Source of the DNA: Ochotona curzoniae
Taxonomy: Eukaryota > Chordata > Mammalia > Lagomorpha > Ochotonidae
Assembly (NCBI RefSeq): GCF_017591425.1
Contig: NW_024465885.1
Coordinates: 35,534,501 to 35,598,500 of the forward strand
Length of the DNA: 64,000 bases
Direction: 5' to 3'
The notes under the pieces were generated by a model that worked only from the letters and a program-made list of their open reading frames with translations, was not told the DNA's origin and made no database searches. Made by a program: the position numbers and the translations under genes. Numbering within the stretch: position 1 is the first letter of the stretch; each line of letters starts with the position of its first letter. Of this stretch, positions 11,259-23,190 are shown one piece after another.

Positions 11259-11754
11259 TATGCTATTTTCACATTTATTTCTTGTTGTCATTTGTACATT
11301 TTTTGGGCTTGCTTTTGCTTTCAAACACATTTGTGAATATTTCCAGAGCTGGGAGACGTTTTCTTCTCTGAAGATGATGAAGAAATGTCAGCTTTTATAT
11401 TTGTGAATACGATTTATAGATTTTTGATACATCAAACACTTCAAAGTGTCTCCAGGAAGAGCTCCTTTCTCTTGTAAGTAATGCACGAGAAAATAATAAT
11501 AATAATAAAATCAAGATCAGAAACCTTCAGGAAACTGCTGGTAATGTTTGCTACAATTCCAAACCAAACTCTATGGCTTGGATTACGTTTTGTTATTGTT
11601 GTTGTTGCTTATTTATTTGTTTTGCCAACTGAACATGGATGTGACCCATTGATATCATCTTTTGCTGTTTATATAAAATCACAGAAAACAAAGATGATAC
11701 TTTTTTTTCTAAAATGTGTTGATAGGGTCAATGAAACTCTAAAGCATATATATA
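11259..11754. other. unassigned AT-rich DNA
   Basis: Short (AAT)n near 11495 and (TTG)n near 11594. A 156-codon frame begins here and runs into the next SINE; chance. Confidence 0.5.
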
Positions 11755-11990
11755 TTTTTAAATTTTATTCCAATTGTATTTGGAAGGCAGAAAAACAGAG
11801 AGAAGAAGCAGAGAGATCTTCCATCTGCTCTTTCACACCCCAATGTCCACAATGGCCAGAACTGGATGAGATTGAAGCCAAAACTCTGGAGCTTCTTCCA
11901 GGTCTCCAGGACGAATTTGGGGCACTAGAACTTGAAACACGCACCAGATAGCTGCAGTGGCCAGAGCTGAGCACTCATTCTCTGTTCAAC
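11755..11990 (-). mobile_element. CSINE, partial, diverged
   Basis: TTATTCCAATTGTATTTGG and AAGGCAGAAAAACAGAGAG begin the copy. GATCTTCCATCTGCTC, CCACAATGGCCAGAACTGG, GGAGCTTCTTCCAGGTCTCC follow. The 5' half of the element (right side) is lost or scrambled. Confidence 0.82.
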
Positions 11991-12204
11991 AGATGATGTG
12001 AACTTTGTTTTGGTTTCTGTTTTGGCTCCCGTGGACTGTGGCAAAAATGGTGTAGCGGGTATTTGTTTGATGTAATCATTTTATGAATGATTAAAAATGT
12101 AAAACAATAATGAAAAGAAGGAATAAATATCACCAAAATGAAAGCTACATATAGCAAAACAACAGCTAGCATTTCCCATATGTAAGTATTTGAAATCATC
12201 GCTC

Positions 12205-13055
12205 CCAATTTGGAACAAAAGATGGATATCCACTTTCAACACCTCTATTCACTGTAACATTGAAATTGTTAGCAAAGCTAATTGGGAAGTTTAGAGAAAT
12301 TCAGGTGTTAAAATAAAAAGAAAAGGTGGAAGCCAAAATACCAATGTCATACATGGAAATACCAAAGAATTCCCACCAAAGAGTGTCAGAACTGTAAGGC
12401 CAACTCGGATAAGTCACAGAATATAAAATCAATATGAAATACTTGTATTTTATACATCAATCATGATCTCACTGAAAGAATTTTAAGAATTTAAGAATTC
12501 TCCGCTATTCATAGTAAATAGAGAACAATTAAATATTTAGGGATATTTTTGAAAGTAAATTATCTCTATAGTGTCATTTATGAATACACAGAATTACTAG
12601 AATTGCAGAAAGAAAACTAGAAAATATCCCTTGCTAATGTACTGAAAAAATCAATAGCAATAGAATACCTGTATTTTCTAAGGCAACCTAACAGATTCAG
12701 TTCAATACTTTAAGTACCAATGGTTTACCTTTCAAAACTATAAGAAGAGTCATAAAATTGATCTAAAATCAAAAAATATGAAAAAAAGCAAAATTAAAAT
12801 TGTGTCCATCACAATCAGTTCAAAGAACACTGCAAAGCAATCGTAAAGGGCATGGTGCAGCCATTAAGATTAACAAATAAGTTAACTGAACAGCATAGAG
12901 AATTCGGAAATCAATCTTTGTATACATAATCAACTGATTTCTTTTTTCAGAAATGATAAAAGAACATACATCAGGAAAACCAAAGTTTTGTTGTTGTTGT
13001 TTATTTATTTTTTCAATAAATGGTACCAGCAGAGCTGGAGGTATATAAGATTGGA
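12205..13055 (+). mobile_element. LINE-1 ORF2 remnant (reverse transcriptase to C-terminal region)
   Basis: Decayed LINE-1 ORF2 in sense orientation. At 12221 the reading is DGYPLSTPLF, the LINE-1 reverse transcriptase GCPLSPLLF segment, followed by LLAKLIGKFREIQ. Next come the block ending TACAAAATCAATATGC-like text (about 12423-12440) and TTATACATCAATCATG. At 12830-12870 there is the ACTGCAAAGC...CATGGT segment, and at 13012-13045 TCAATAAATGGTACCAGCAG, equal to the ...AAATGGTGCTGG... segment. Stops and frameshifts are frequent and several internal stretches are missing, so it is dead. A (TTG)n/T-rich insert sits at 12988-13010. Confidence 0.82.
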
Positions 13056-13260
13056 GGGGGTGGTCAGATAAGGTCAGATGGGTTGGGCCAGGTAAGTGCT
13101 CCCATTGTTACATGGGAGGCAGTTTTGGTGGACTAGAAGGAGACTCTGAAGTGTCTTCTAGAAAAGGTGAGTGCACCTGCAAGTGTATGCACGAGCCAGT
13201 GCTGGTCGCAGGCCGGCTGACTGTTCATGGCTAGCTTAGATTCTTCACAGATGTGACTGC
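13056..13260 (-). repeat. possible fragment related to the C-rich block
   Basis: GC-richer than its flanks. Read on the minus strand it has CCAGCACTGGCTCGTGCATA and CCTGGCCCAACCCATCTG, similar in style to the alternating motifs of the block at 1310-4500. Similarity is by eye only. Confidence 0.3.
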
Positions 13261-14289
13261 TTATCCAACTACAGAAATATGTGATTCCAACTTATTTACT
13301 ACAAAGGTAATTTAATGAAGTGTGATTGTACTTCATAATTTTCTAAACTGGTTGATTTTGATCATTCTGTCTCCATTTGCTTCTGTGAAAATATCTTTAA
13401 GTTCAAATATTCTTTGCCTGAGAAGCAAAATGTAAGGATTATATATTTTCTTTATAACATAAGTGGCATAAAATGATTTCTCTACATTAAATTATTCTAT
13501 AATGACTAATTCATAATATGGGGAAAACAATGTTGGGAAGAAAATTAAATTTATCCTGAGTAATTCTTTTTTAAATGTGTGAAAAGGATAAAATTTACAT
13601 TATGCATGATAATTTGTTTTGGTGGGTTGTTCTTTTGGGAGTTGACAATATTTAAAGCTCACACTTTAAAACAAAGACTTTAGAAAAACAGTTGTGTTTA
13701 AAGTGCCATTCTGAACAGTTGAAAGATGAACAATGTTGAAGACAAAGCTCAGTGTATTTGTCATTCTAATCACTGCTAAAAAGGAAAACTCCCAATAATT
13801 AGTAAATGTACTCATAGCTTTAGTGATTATTTGGGATTATATTGAAAACAAGATACTTATTCTTCATTTAACGACAACCCAATTTCTAATATAAAATGTA
13901 GCAACTTCAGCTCCTCACCAATGATTTGTATCAAGCATTTATATCAAGTAAAAGTGTTACTACTTATTCACAGCTGTCCACTAAATACACATGGGCATCA
14001 CATGACAAGAAAGTACATCTCTATTCCTCAGTCTGAGAAGACACTACCAAAAAGGAGTATTTTGGAGCAACTAAAATTGCAGAGCTTTTAAGAAAAATCT
14101 TGAAAGCGTGTACTATGTTTTATTAGATCACAACCCTCTGACACTGGTGAAGGAAATAATATTTCTCTTTTAACTCAAATTATATCTAGATGATTTGATC
14201 TAATTTTTTCTATCAACCTTCCGGTCCATGAAATTCTTCTATCCTATTCTGACCCTGAGTTTTCTATACAATATTTTAAATATACATAT
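13261..14289. other. unassigned AT-rich DNA
   Basis: No gene, RNA or repeat recognised. Confidence 0.5.
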
Positions 14290-14555
14290 GTAAAGCACTA
14301 CATATTACAGAGAGGAGAATCAAAGAAAAATCTTCCCAATGGTGGTTCACTCCCCAAGTGGCTGCATCAGAGTTATGCTAACCTAAAGCCAGGAACTAAG
14401 ACTTTCTTTTGGGTCTCCCAAATGGATGCAGGGACCCAAAGGCTAAAGCCATACTCTTATGGTTTGCCAGGCCATGAGTAGACAGCTGATGAAGTGAGGT
14501 GGCTAGGAAAGGAACCAGCACCTATAGGGATGTTGCTACACCAATTTTAATCTTC
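14290..14555 (-). mobile_element. CSINE, near full length, diverged
   Basis: ATTACAGAGAGGAGAATC (tail side), TTCACTCCCCAAGTGGC, AAGCCAGGAAC, GGTCTCCCAAATGGATGCAG, CCAGGCCATGAGTAGACAGC. Its 5' end (right) fades out around 14555. Confidence 0.88.
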
Positions 14556-16231
14556 CATGCTTCTAAGCTGAAGAATTTTCTTGGATGTTTATTTAAGAAA
14601 TAAAACAGTGATCTTGCTGATTCCTTATCATTTTTTGGTAACTAACCTTCCCAGTTTTCAATACTATCTTAGCTTTTAGCATTGTGCTTTGATGTAATAT
14701 TGGCCTTTATCTGTAGCCTTTTTGTAAGTTTCTGCAGTCCGTAAGTTAAATTCACAGATCTCACACACATCCTGTGTCTTTTTTTCTTTTTTTCTTTTTT
14801 TGTTTGCAGCATAGTCATTAGTGTGTATCTCTAAATACTACTTCCTGTTCACGTGTTGGCATCGACTGCTAAAACATCTCAGCCCTCTGATACCACTTAC
14901 TTATTGTGATTAAAAAAGAAAAAAGGTACAACACTTGGACTCAATGCTTTGGTGTGAGTTCTCAGCTTTAATTAGTCAGTTGCCTCTTGTACTTGATAAA
15001 GTTCTCGCGTCTTCCTTTGCCTTATTTTAGTAGATAATTTACATCATCTAGCTGCCTAATACTTGGAACAAAATAGTTAAACAAAATATATATTTTTAAT
15101 ATTCAGAATGTTTATTTTGTAAATAACTAGATGCCAATAAAAACATTTAAATAATTATTCAATGTTCTATAGTGACTGCAAATATTAAAAAATGATTTGA
15201 TAAAATATGGTTAATATTCTATAGTTATCATATTCCAAGAGTTATATTTAGAAGAGGCTTTAGCTCAAATTTCAACTACATACTTTTACACAAAACACAA
15301 AATTTTTACCAACACACGAAAATTTTCTTGCTGGCACTCCAAAATATTGAAAAATATATCTATATATGCAGATATTACCTATATGGAAATTTATATACAC
15401 ATATATATATAATTAAATTAAAGGAACAAAATCAGATTTAATGCAACATTCAATCTTTATGAGTAGTCACTTTTCAAAGTTGTGCATGCAAGTCAGATAA
15501 TGCTCAGAGTAAATACAAAGTAGTTTTCATTCATTTATTGCTTTTTTCATGAAAATATGATCATAATTTGTTCCTGAGATTGTTATAAATGCAATTGACA
15601 TTGAAAAAAAAAAGATATAAGATGCACTGATACAATAAAGAAGCATTCTGTAAAAGGGAGGAGTTAAGTGTGATGGTATGGCATAAGCTGTCCTTTAAAA
15701 GTTTTCTGCAGTACAACACTGACAATTAATAATATTTTTCAATTCACCTTCAGTACTAGATGACCCAAAAGTTCCATTTTCTGATTTCACATTCTCAGTA
15801 GGTACTTACATCATCCACAGCTTCCCAATATCTCTAGGTATTTCATTTTACCATGTAAATGTCTCCATGTCATATTCCCCATGAAAATAAATAACCTTAA
15901 GACACACTAACAGATTCCAGCTGTAAATCTTTATAAGATATATCCCAACAATTGAAATAATCCCTAACCCTAACATAAAAAAAAAAATATGTATTTACCA
16001 ATGGAAACAGACTTTTTTTTCAGCCTTAAGACATTTTGTTTATGAAAGTGGAGTTTACTGGAAATTGGAATAAATAAAAATATAAGATGCTCAATAAAAG
16101 AAATTGTAAAATGATTTTAAGGTTATTATGCAAGACATTATTTTTAAGAGAAAATTTAAATATGTAACTTGCCAAAAACCAACCAAAGTCTTTATGATGG
16201 GTATTCATTTTCTTTAATTCATTTACATAGA
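14556..16231. other. unassigned AT-rich DNA
   Basis: Long AT-rich stretch. Contains a TTTTTTTC-type T-rich tract (14778-14802), TA-rich short runs near 15350-15415 and A10 at 15604. No gene or element recognised. Confidence 0.5.
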
Positions 16232-16340
16232 GATTTTAAAAATTTTATTAGAATGGTAGATTTCCAAAAAGGAAAGACAGAGAGAAATATCCTCCATCCA
16301 CTAGTTCACTCAGTCCCCAAACATCCTCACACTTCTTTTT
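16232..16340 (-). mobile_element. CSINE 3'-end fragment
   Basis: AAAATTTTATTAGAATGG, AAGGAAAGACAGAGAGAAAT, CCTCCATCCACTAGTTCACT, then the match stops. Only the tail-side third remains. Confidence 0.78.
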
Positions 16341-16788
16341 GGTTCAGTCTGAAAGTTTTGTTATGTTCATTTTTTTCTTCATTCATCTCTATGGATTTTT
16401 TAAATTTTTGCTTGTAACATCACATATACTCCATGTTTTTACAGTTTGAGGACTTTTCTATTATTAATCTCCAGTTGCTTTTCAGCGCTGTTCAGAAAAG
16501 ATGCATGATATAATTTCATTATTTTTAAGTTGTTGATACTATTTTATGGCTTAGTATATCGTTTATTCTATAGAAATTTACATGCGCTTTTGAAAACAGT
16601 ATGTGCGCTGCAGCCTTATGATGGAAACTCTGCTCATTTTTTATTTGTTTGTGTGAGATAACTTTTTCCACTCTTTTAGCTTCTTTTTGTGGGTATCTTT
16701 TTTTTTTTAAGTAAGCACATTTTGCTCCATTTAGCCAGTATATATGTTTAAATTGCAAAATTTCATTCATTTACATGAAAGATGACTG
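16341..16788. other. unassigned AT-rich DNA
   Basis: T-rich on this strand. Possibly an outer part of the ancient LINE-1 fragment that follows; no firm match. Confidence 0.4.
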
Positions 16789-17165
16789 GTGATAAGTAAT
16801 GAATTACTTCTACTCTTTTCCCTTAAAATGCCTGCTGCTTGTTTTTATCACCTTTGCACTTTTTGTCAGATTTTCTGTCTTCACATTCTTTCAAGACGAT
16901 GGATACGTTTCTCTGTTTCTGTTTGTAGAGCATCCTTAAGTATCATTTGTAAGACAGGCCAAGCAGTGACAAGCTCTACATTTTCTCTTTGCTTTGGAAG
17001 GTCATTATTCGACTTTCATACATAAATTACACCTCCTCTAGTGTAAGAGTCTTGGCTGGCAGTTTAGTCTTTGAGTATGTGGAATCTATCTTTCCATTCT
17101 CTCCTGTCAGTATAGTTTGAGCTCCTTTATAAAACTGAAACTTTTTTTGAACACTGTGAGGCTAA
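16789..17165 (-). mobile_element. probable ancient LINE-1 fragment
   Basis: Ordered similarity to a widespread mammalian LINE-1 stretch, as it usually appears antisense: CATCCTTAAGTATCATTTGT, AAGACAGGCCAAGCAGTGAC (normally ...GGGCAGGTCTGGTGGTGA...), GAAGGTCATTATTCGAC, CTTGGCTGGCAGTTTAGTC, TTGAGTATGTGGAATC, CTCCTGTCAGTATAG. Strand rests on that usual orientation. Confidence 0.5.
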
Positions 17166-17324
17166 CTCGAAATTGATGAAAGACTTAAGTACTGCTTGAC
17201 ACTAAGAAGTAAGTAGAAGAAACAAAATTTAAAACTCCCAACATTTGTCTTGGCACTTGCATTTTGAATTTGAATCTAAGTGTTCAAACAAAAATCATAG
17301 ATATAAGAATTGTATTACAATTAT

Positions 17325-17590
17325 TTTTGTGGGGTTCGGGGTAACCTTCTGTCCTTAATACCAGCAGCCCATAGGGTCACAGCTTCAAACCTAAGCCACC
17401 ATTTTTCTTATCCAGCTCCCTGGTATGTTGGAGATCCAGGTGGCATTTTAGCCTCCTACCTTATACCTGGCCCAGTATTTTCAGCCAAATTTAGGACACG
17501 AACTGGTCAAAGAAAAAGTTTCTTTTCCTCTCTCTCTTTCCTTCCTTCTTCCCCTCCATCTTTCTTTTTCTTTTTATGATTGTCTTTTAA
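17325..17590 (+). mobile_element. older CSINE, heavily diverged
   Basis: GGGTTCGGGGTAACC head-like start, AGCCCATAGGGTCAC, AGCTTCAAACCTAAGCCACC, TTATCCAGCTCCCTGG, GGAGATCCAGGTGGC, GACACGAACTGGTC, then a pyrimidine-rich end (TCCTCTCTCTCTTTCC). The order fits CSINE, but identity is low. Confidence 0.5.
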
Positions 17591-17814
17591 ATAAGTCAGA
17601 AACTTTAAAATCCTCACATCAGTGAAAGCAATCAATGCGCTGAAGAACTCAAGCAGTGGGAGATGAGGAGTTCAAGGAATTCTGCAGCATGAAGATAAAT
17701 ATCTCATTTGGGATGTGGCAACACACCCTGACATTTCTCAAACAAAGCCACATAATGCTCAACAAGTTAATGGAAGGGTTTTCAAATTCACCCTCACTAG
17801 ACAGTGTGAATTAC

Positions 17815-17965
17815 AGTCTCTCTCTCTCTCTATCTCTCTATCTATATGAATATATATGTAGGTCTATATATGCATATAGACATATGCATATATATACAGA
17901 TAGTGATATATATACACATGCATATATATATATAGTATTTATGTTATATATAGATATAGATCCCA
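17815..17965. repeat. compound (TC)n and TATATG/TAGATA-rich microsatellite
   Basis: About 16 bases of (TC)n pass into (TATC)n and then a long TATATA/CATATG/TAGATA mixture ending near 17965. An open frame crossing it is low-complexity. Confidence 0.93.
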
Positions 17966-18229
17966 TATCAGGATGCTTTGAGTATAACAGTTACATTTTC
18001 AAAGATTTTTTTTGCATACCTGAAATGGATAGATTTTTTTTAAAACATTGCTAAATGAATTAAACAGTAATTAAAATCTATTGTCTTTGCATATTTGAAT
18101 TAGTAGAAAATCTCTAAATATATTTTAATATATACATGATTTACAATTAAAAATAGAAATCCACATATAACACTTACTTTAAATATGACATTTATACATA
18201 TTTTATTAGATTAGTAAGAGTAGTTGCAT

Positions 18230-18543
18230 GGGTCTGGCTCAGTAGCCTGGCTGCTAAAGTTCTTGCCTTGCACACCCTGGGATATCATATGGGCACGGGT
18301 TCTAATCCCGGCAACTCCACTTCCCATCCAGCTCCCTGCTTGTGGCCTGCAAACACAGTCAAGGATGGCTTAACACCTTGGGACTTTGCACCTGCATGAG
18401 AGACCCAAGAGAGGCCCCAGGCTCTTTTGGATCAGCTCAGTTCTGGCATTGTGGCTTGGGGAGTGAATCAGCAGATGTAAGTTTTTCCCTTTTTCTCCCC
18501 TACTGTCTGAGTTTCTGAGTTTCAAATAAAAACAAATCTTAAG
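18230..18543 (+). mobile_element. CSINE, full length, intermediate age
   Basis: Starts GGGTCTGGCTCAGTAGCCTG. Contains ATCATATGGGCACGGG, GTTCTAATCCCGGC (B box), CTTCCCATCCAGCTCCC, GGACTTTGCACCTGCATG. Tail TTTCAAATAAAAAC. Confidence 0.93.
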
Positions 18544-18893
18544 ACAGTGGTTGTATAATATGCTTTGGACTGCATGGTAATTTATCTTTCATGAGTTTAC
18601 TTTAGTCATCATCTATTACCAGCTTCATTTCAATAAAACATTTATGAGAGCTTATGTTACATTTGTAAAGTGAATGTTCCTGGGCATAAAGATTGATTTC
18701 TGCAACCTAACTATCATGCAAAGCTTGAAATGATATATAAAGATATTCAAATGTATTCCATCATATATAATTTTTACTGCAAATGAGATACTTTAGAATA
18801 TTTACCATTCTATCTTTATCATTTTTCATCTGTCTTCCACATAACTCGTCATATGTTACCTAGTATCTGAAATACAAAAACATGATACAATCT
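18544..18893. other. unassigned AT-rich DNA
   Basis: Nothing recognised between two same-strand SINEs. Confidence 0.5.
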
Positions 18894-19224
18894 GGGTCCA
18901 GCAGCGTGGCCTAGCAGTTAAAGTCCTTGCCTTGAACGTGCCAGGATCCCATATGGGCGTTGGTTCTATTCCGGGTTACCCCACTTCCCATCCAACTCCT
19001 TGCTTGTGGCCTGGGAAAGCGGTCAAGGAAGGCCCAAAGCCTTGGGACTCTGCCCCCTCCTGGAGACGTGGAGGAAGTTCCTGACTCCTGGTTTCGGATC
19101 TGCGCAGCACAAATCATTGCTGTCACTTGGGGAGTGAATCATTGGACTGAAGATCTTCCTCTCTGTCTCTCCTGCTCTCTGTGTATCTGACTTTGCAATC
19201 AAAATAAATAAATCTTAAGAAAAG
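18894..19224 (+). mobile_element. CSINE, full length, intermediate age
   Basis: Starts GGGTCCAGCAGCGTGGC. Keeps CGTGCCAGGATCCCATATGG, a B-box region altered to GGTTCTATTCC, GGAGACGTGGAGGAAG and GACTTTGCAATCAAAAT. Ends in AAATAAATC. CpGs are partly preserved. Confidence 0.94.
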
Positions 19225-19283
19225 ATATAGCTTGACTAAATTTAGTCCTTTTGTACTCTTAAATTTTTATGATTATTTCTTCT

Positions 19284-19596
19284 TTAAAGGGTTTATTTAC
19301 TTTTGTTTGAAAGGCAGATTTACAGAGAAAAGGTGAGAGAGAAAGGTTTTCCATCCACTGGTTTCCTCCCAAGTGGCCATAATGGTTGGAGCTCAACCAA
19401 TCTGAAGCCAGGAGCTTTTTTATGTCTCTCACATTGGAGTAGGGTCCCATTGTATTGATTCACCCCCCACTGTTTTCCCAAGCTGAATAGGGAAGCTGAA
19501 TAGGAAGCGGAGCAACCAGGGCACAAACTGAGGCCCAAATTGTGTTCTGCAATATCAAAGTGGAGGAGTAGCCCACTGAGCCACTGTGCTGGCCCC
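19284..19596 (-). mobile_element. CSINE, full length, diverged
   Basis: AAAGGGTTTATTTAC and GAAAGGCAGATTTACAGAG start the copy; GGTTTTCCATCCACTGG and AAGCCAGGAGC follow; it ends GCCACTGTGCTGGCCCC. It contains a short local duplication, GCTGAATAGG/AAGCTGAATAGG, at 19482-19505. Confidence 0.92.
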
Positions 19597-19744
19597 TGTC
19601 ATAATTATTTCATGTTCAGTATTACCTTAAATAGTTTAAAATAAAATAAAGAAAAAGCAAAATCAGCATCTTTAGTTATATGAAAATTACATGAATAAAT
19701 TCTGTCATGTTCCCTTCGCTTAAACAGATGCCTTTATTTGCATA

Positions 19745-19955
19745 TACTTGTCTATAGGTGATAGACACTAGAGACAGAATGAGAGAGAGAAAGTAAGAAT
19801 GGCAATCTCCTGTTTCATGATTCATTTACTGAATGACTTTAAACGGCTGGAGAAAGGACAGGATGAAACTGAAGGCAGGGCTTCAAACATAGAAATCTCA
19901 TATATGGACAGCAGGAACCAATTATCTGAATGTTATTACTCTCTCTTGCAACAAT
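19745..19955 (-). mobile_element. older CSINE, degraded
   Basis: GAGACAGAATGAGAGAGAG, TTCATGATTCATTTACTGAA, CGGCTGGAGAAAGGACAGG, TGAAACTGAAGGCAG and GACAGCAGGAACC follow the minus-strand order of the older CSINE type. The 66-codon frame at 19799 lies inside it and is not a gene. Confidence 0.6.
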
Positions 19956-21271
19956 TATTGAATGAATGTTTCAGTGAAAGCTCACTATTGAAGCCTTAAT
20001 TATAAAGGGAATTTTGAAAACTTTAGTAGTCGTTATTCCAAATCTTTTCAGCAATAATTTGACAGTTCGTTGTAAATTATAATTACCTTGCCAAAAATGA
20101 AATGCCCCAGAAATAAAGAAAGGAGCACTGAATTAGTTTTTGGTACCATTATCCATGTATTTATATAAATGAGAGACAACATGAAGATATTCCCAGAAGA
20201 TATCCTGAAAGCTGGTCTGAATGTCAGACAAAGCTTTTAAAAGTTTAAGGCTCGGAGGTAAGAAATGCTTTGAATGGAAATTAAACTAATCTCACAACAG
20301 GTTTCATAGTGTAACAAAATTCATTAGGTTAACCTGGTTTTGAAATCACTATACAAACAATATTCTGAAAAAATTAAAAGTAGCAATTGAATTTATTTTT
20401 AACTGAAATATGTGAGATTGTCTTTTCTTTATAAATGGGATATTTAATTGATTTCTGACATTATCTCATCTGCTATTACTGTTACCAATTATAAAAGTAT
20501 CATAAAATATTTAAAATTAATTATTATTTGCATACAGGTAAGTGGTATAGTCAGTCGGTTGAATGGGAAGGTTAATGAAAAAGAGAAATTAAGTACGTCA
20601 CTAAATTGAAAAAAATATTGGTATTCTTTGTGCACCAATGTTGGAAGACTAATTGAAGAAATTGAATAGAATTACAGAAAATAGAATCCACATGATTATG
20701 TATAAGTTGATTCATTAAGACATTGAAGCCAATTGAAAGCATAAGCATTATAATTCATAGGCTCAGGAAGCTGCTTTTTTCCAATTTAGCCACTTTCTAT
20801 TATGAGAGTAACATAACAAAATTTAACCTGTTGAAGTTGTATCACTTCAACCTCTTCTGTAATCACCAAAATCATCAATCAAAATGCTAGCTAACGTAGG
20901 TCCCATCTCGACAGATAACAACTCCAGAATATCGTATCAAAATTTGTGATGACAAAACTAAATCTGTGTAGTTTATCCCAGACCCCAATAACAATAGCTT
21001 CAATCTCCTTTTTGTCCATGTGTTATGATGAGTGTAAACCACCATTATCAGCTTAGTTGCCAAAAATTCACAAGGGATATATCTTAGTACTTGCATTTAT
21101 TTCTAAATACGTATTGTGGAAATTATAGTATTTAAAAATATAAACTAAAACTGTTATAGCAACCAATATATTGAGTATGAAATATCCAATAAAAGCAAAA
21201 GCCAGAGTAAAATGATCTGTTCATCGTAAACACACCCCCATTCACACAAACTCATATATACACTGTCACAC
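19956..21271. other. unassigned AT-rich DNA
   Basis: No gene or element recognised. Because a LINE-1 3' end follows at 21272, its upstream part may include unrecognised LINE-1 3' UTR. Confidence 0.45.
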
Positions 21272-21498
21272 ATGGTCTCACCAAGAAATCGTTGAACCCA
21301 CTAGGATAATAAGACACTGGACTTTATGCTTGGTAAATACTTCCAATGAAAGAACCTCAACTGAATTTGAACTGTGGTAACGCAGCAAGGTGGAGAAATC
21401 CAGCATGGGGAGAGGGTTCGGGGAAGGGTGGGGGAATCCCAGTGCCCATAACACTGTGTCACATAATGCAATGCAATTAATAAAGAAAAAAAAAAAAA
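21272..21498 (+). mobile_element. LINE-1 3' UTR end, lagomorph type
   Basis: Shares a long ordered match with 53993-54215: ATGGTCTC-CCAAGAA, GTTGAAC, TGGACTTTATGCTTGGTA, GAACTGTGGTAACGCAGC, the purine-rich GGGGAGAGGGTTCGGGGAAG, AATCCCAGTGCCC and CTGTGTCACATAATGCAATG, ending AATTAATAAAG and an A-run. The G-rich tract before a poly(A) end is typical of mammalian LINE-1 3' UTRs. 5' truncated. Confidence 0.85.
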
Positions 21499-22069
21499 GC
21501 TCTGCCTAATTCTTGTCATTCATCATTTCAATCTTCTAGCTCTGCCACAATTTAATCTTATAATTTGAGGATGAGATGGCATAGTTAAGTCAAATACAAT
21601 GATAATAAATGCACCTGGATGAAGAGAAGATTAAAATACCCTCATCTATAAAGCAAGGAAAAAATTACATGTCCTCCTTCTATACTGATCATGCAACATT
21701 TATAATTCCCTTTGCTGGTAGTTGCACCATTCCACTTAACAAGCAGAAGTCTATTAGCAAGATATATTAAGCATGTGAATATGGCATGCATTGAAACTAT
21801 GTTTTGCAAATATTAGAGATTCAACAAAGGAAGGAAGGAAGGATGTGGATAAATAGAGGAAAAGATAGTGGAAAGGAGTATGTTTATCTTCTTAAAATTA
21901 TGCCCATAAAATATATTAAATCTGATTTTTATACAAATTTGTTAAAGAAATAATTTCATTGAATGTGGGTTCTCACATGTTCTTGCTTATGTCAGAATTA
22001 GTCATTTATTTTATCATGGACTTTATATTATTTGAAAACACTATGAGGTTAGTACATAACTAGATTAGG
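21499..22069. other. unassigned AT-rich DNA
   Basis: Contains a short (GGAA)n run near 21828-21842. Nothing else recognised. Confidence 0.5.
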
Positions 22070-22256
22070 GTCATGAGCTGGAAGCCATGCCCCTTGCGAC
22101 CCATGCAATCCTACCAACCTATCTACCTCTCAATTAAATCGCATGCTCCCATCACTTGGAACCTGCAGGTAGCATTACAGCCACATCCTTGTCCAGGCTC
22201 AGAGGAAGCCTGGCAACAGCAAGAGTCAGTGTTTTTCCTATACAGAAGAAAGAAGG

Positions 22257-22302
<46 letters not shown>

Positions 22303-22320
22303 TTTCCTTTCCTGGCTCAC
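22070..22320 (+). mobile_element. possible older CSINE ending in (TC)n
   Basis: Weak body similarity; the strongest sign is the 3' pattern, a degraded body then GGTAGAACTCTC and a pure (TC)n run, the pyrimidine block characteristic of older CSINEs. An alternative is a simple microsatellite next to unique DNA. Confidence 0.4.
22262..22300. repeat. (TC)n microsatellite
   Basis: An uninterrupted run of 39 bases of TC/CT. Frames on either strand give only Ser-Leu or Arg-Glu repeats. Confidence 0.97.
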
Positions 22321-22857
22321 TCTATCCTTGAGCATGGCTCATGTGTGTCTATGATGTCTTCACAGTTCAACTGACCTTTATCATTTTGTAAACTTTACTC
22401 TTCCTGTACTTAGAATGTTTTGAAATAAGAGGCACGAACCTGGGAAGTAAGTATTAGGCCCCATCTAACCACAATGGAAACGGAACCAACAGAAATGTCA
22501 AATAGAATTATAGACATTCATTATATCCTGCTCCATTGGATAGATCATTTGTATATAATTTAACAAATCATCTCCATATCTTCTGAGAATTTTTAGAATG
22601 AATAATTTTCAAATGGTCAGTTATAAAATATATATTCCAACATTGCCAGGAAAGTTTTTAAAAAGCTAGAACACAACTGGACAAGGAGGAGAGGAACAAT
22701 TGTGCCTGGGATCTTCTGGGATCTTGAGTTCACTTAATATCAATACTGAAGAACAAGGCCAAACTCTGTGCACAGTGGTCCACAGACAGCTCGCCAACAT
22801 CAAAACCAAAGCCTGCAGAGAGGGGTCCCCAGCTGAGCAATGATGCAATCAAATACT
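22321..22857. other. unassigned DNA
   Basis: AT-rich, with a GC-richer patch at 22665-22850 that could be an outer part of the possible LTR that follows. Nothing firm. Confidence 0.35.
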
Positions 22858-23190
22858 GATTTCTGTTCTTGGATCTTTGTGCTGTTTCTTGATCACCAAG
22901 CATTAGCTAGTTAATGTCAATATGGGGCACAGCTTTCAGTAGTTGTTCCACATTAATTCTTGTTGTATGACATTGCAAGCAGTTGTATAAAAGGTTGAGG
23001 CAGTAAGCTTTCTGGATCAATCTAGCTTCTTTTGAGAACAGGCCTTCCCACTGGCTGCCCTCCTTTCATTATCGTTATCTTGTGTCAGTCTCATTTTTTG
23101 TTTTTTAAATTGCGTGTTGCCACTGTTCTCAACCTTGTTCATACTGTGGGTTGGGCTACTCGTGGTGAGATAATTGATGTTTTTTTCATC
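22858..23190 (+). mobile_element. possible solitary LTR
   Basis: Promoter-like TGTATAAAAGGTTGAGG (about 22984) is followed by text resembling a retroviral R-U5 region (GCTTTCTGGATCAATC, CTGGCTGCCCTCCTTTC, TCTTGTGTCAGTCTC). No defined TG...CA ends or target-site duplication found and no canonical AATAAA in the expected place. Confidence 0.3.

Noticed and set aside
11481..11951. 156-codon plus-strand frame
   Set aside because: Its second half is an antisense CSINE and the first half is low-complexity AT-rich sequence.
15962..15974. CCCTAACCCTAAC, telomere-like
   Set aside because: Only two units; too short to call an interstitial telomeric repeat.
22123..22374. Frames rich in Ser-Leu or Arg-Glu
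   Set aside because: They translate the (TC)n microsatellite.
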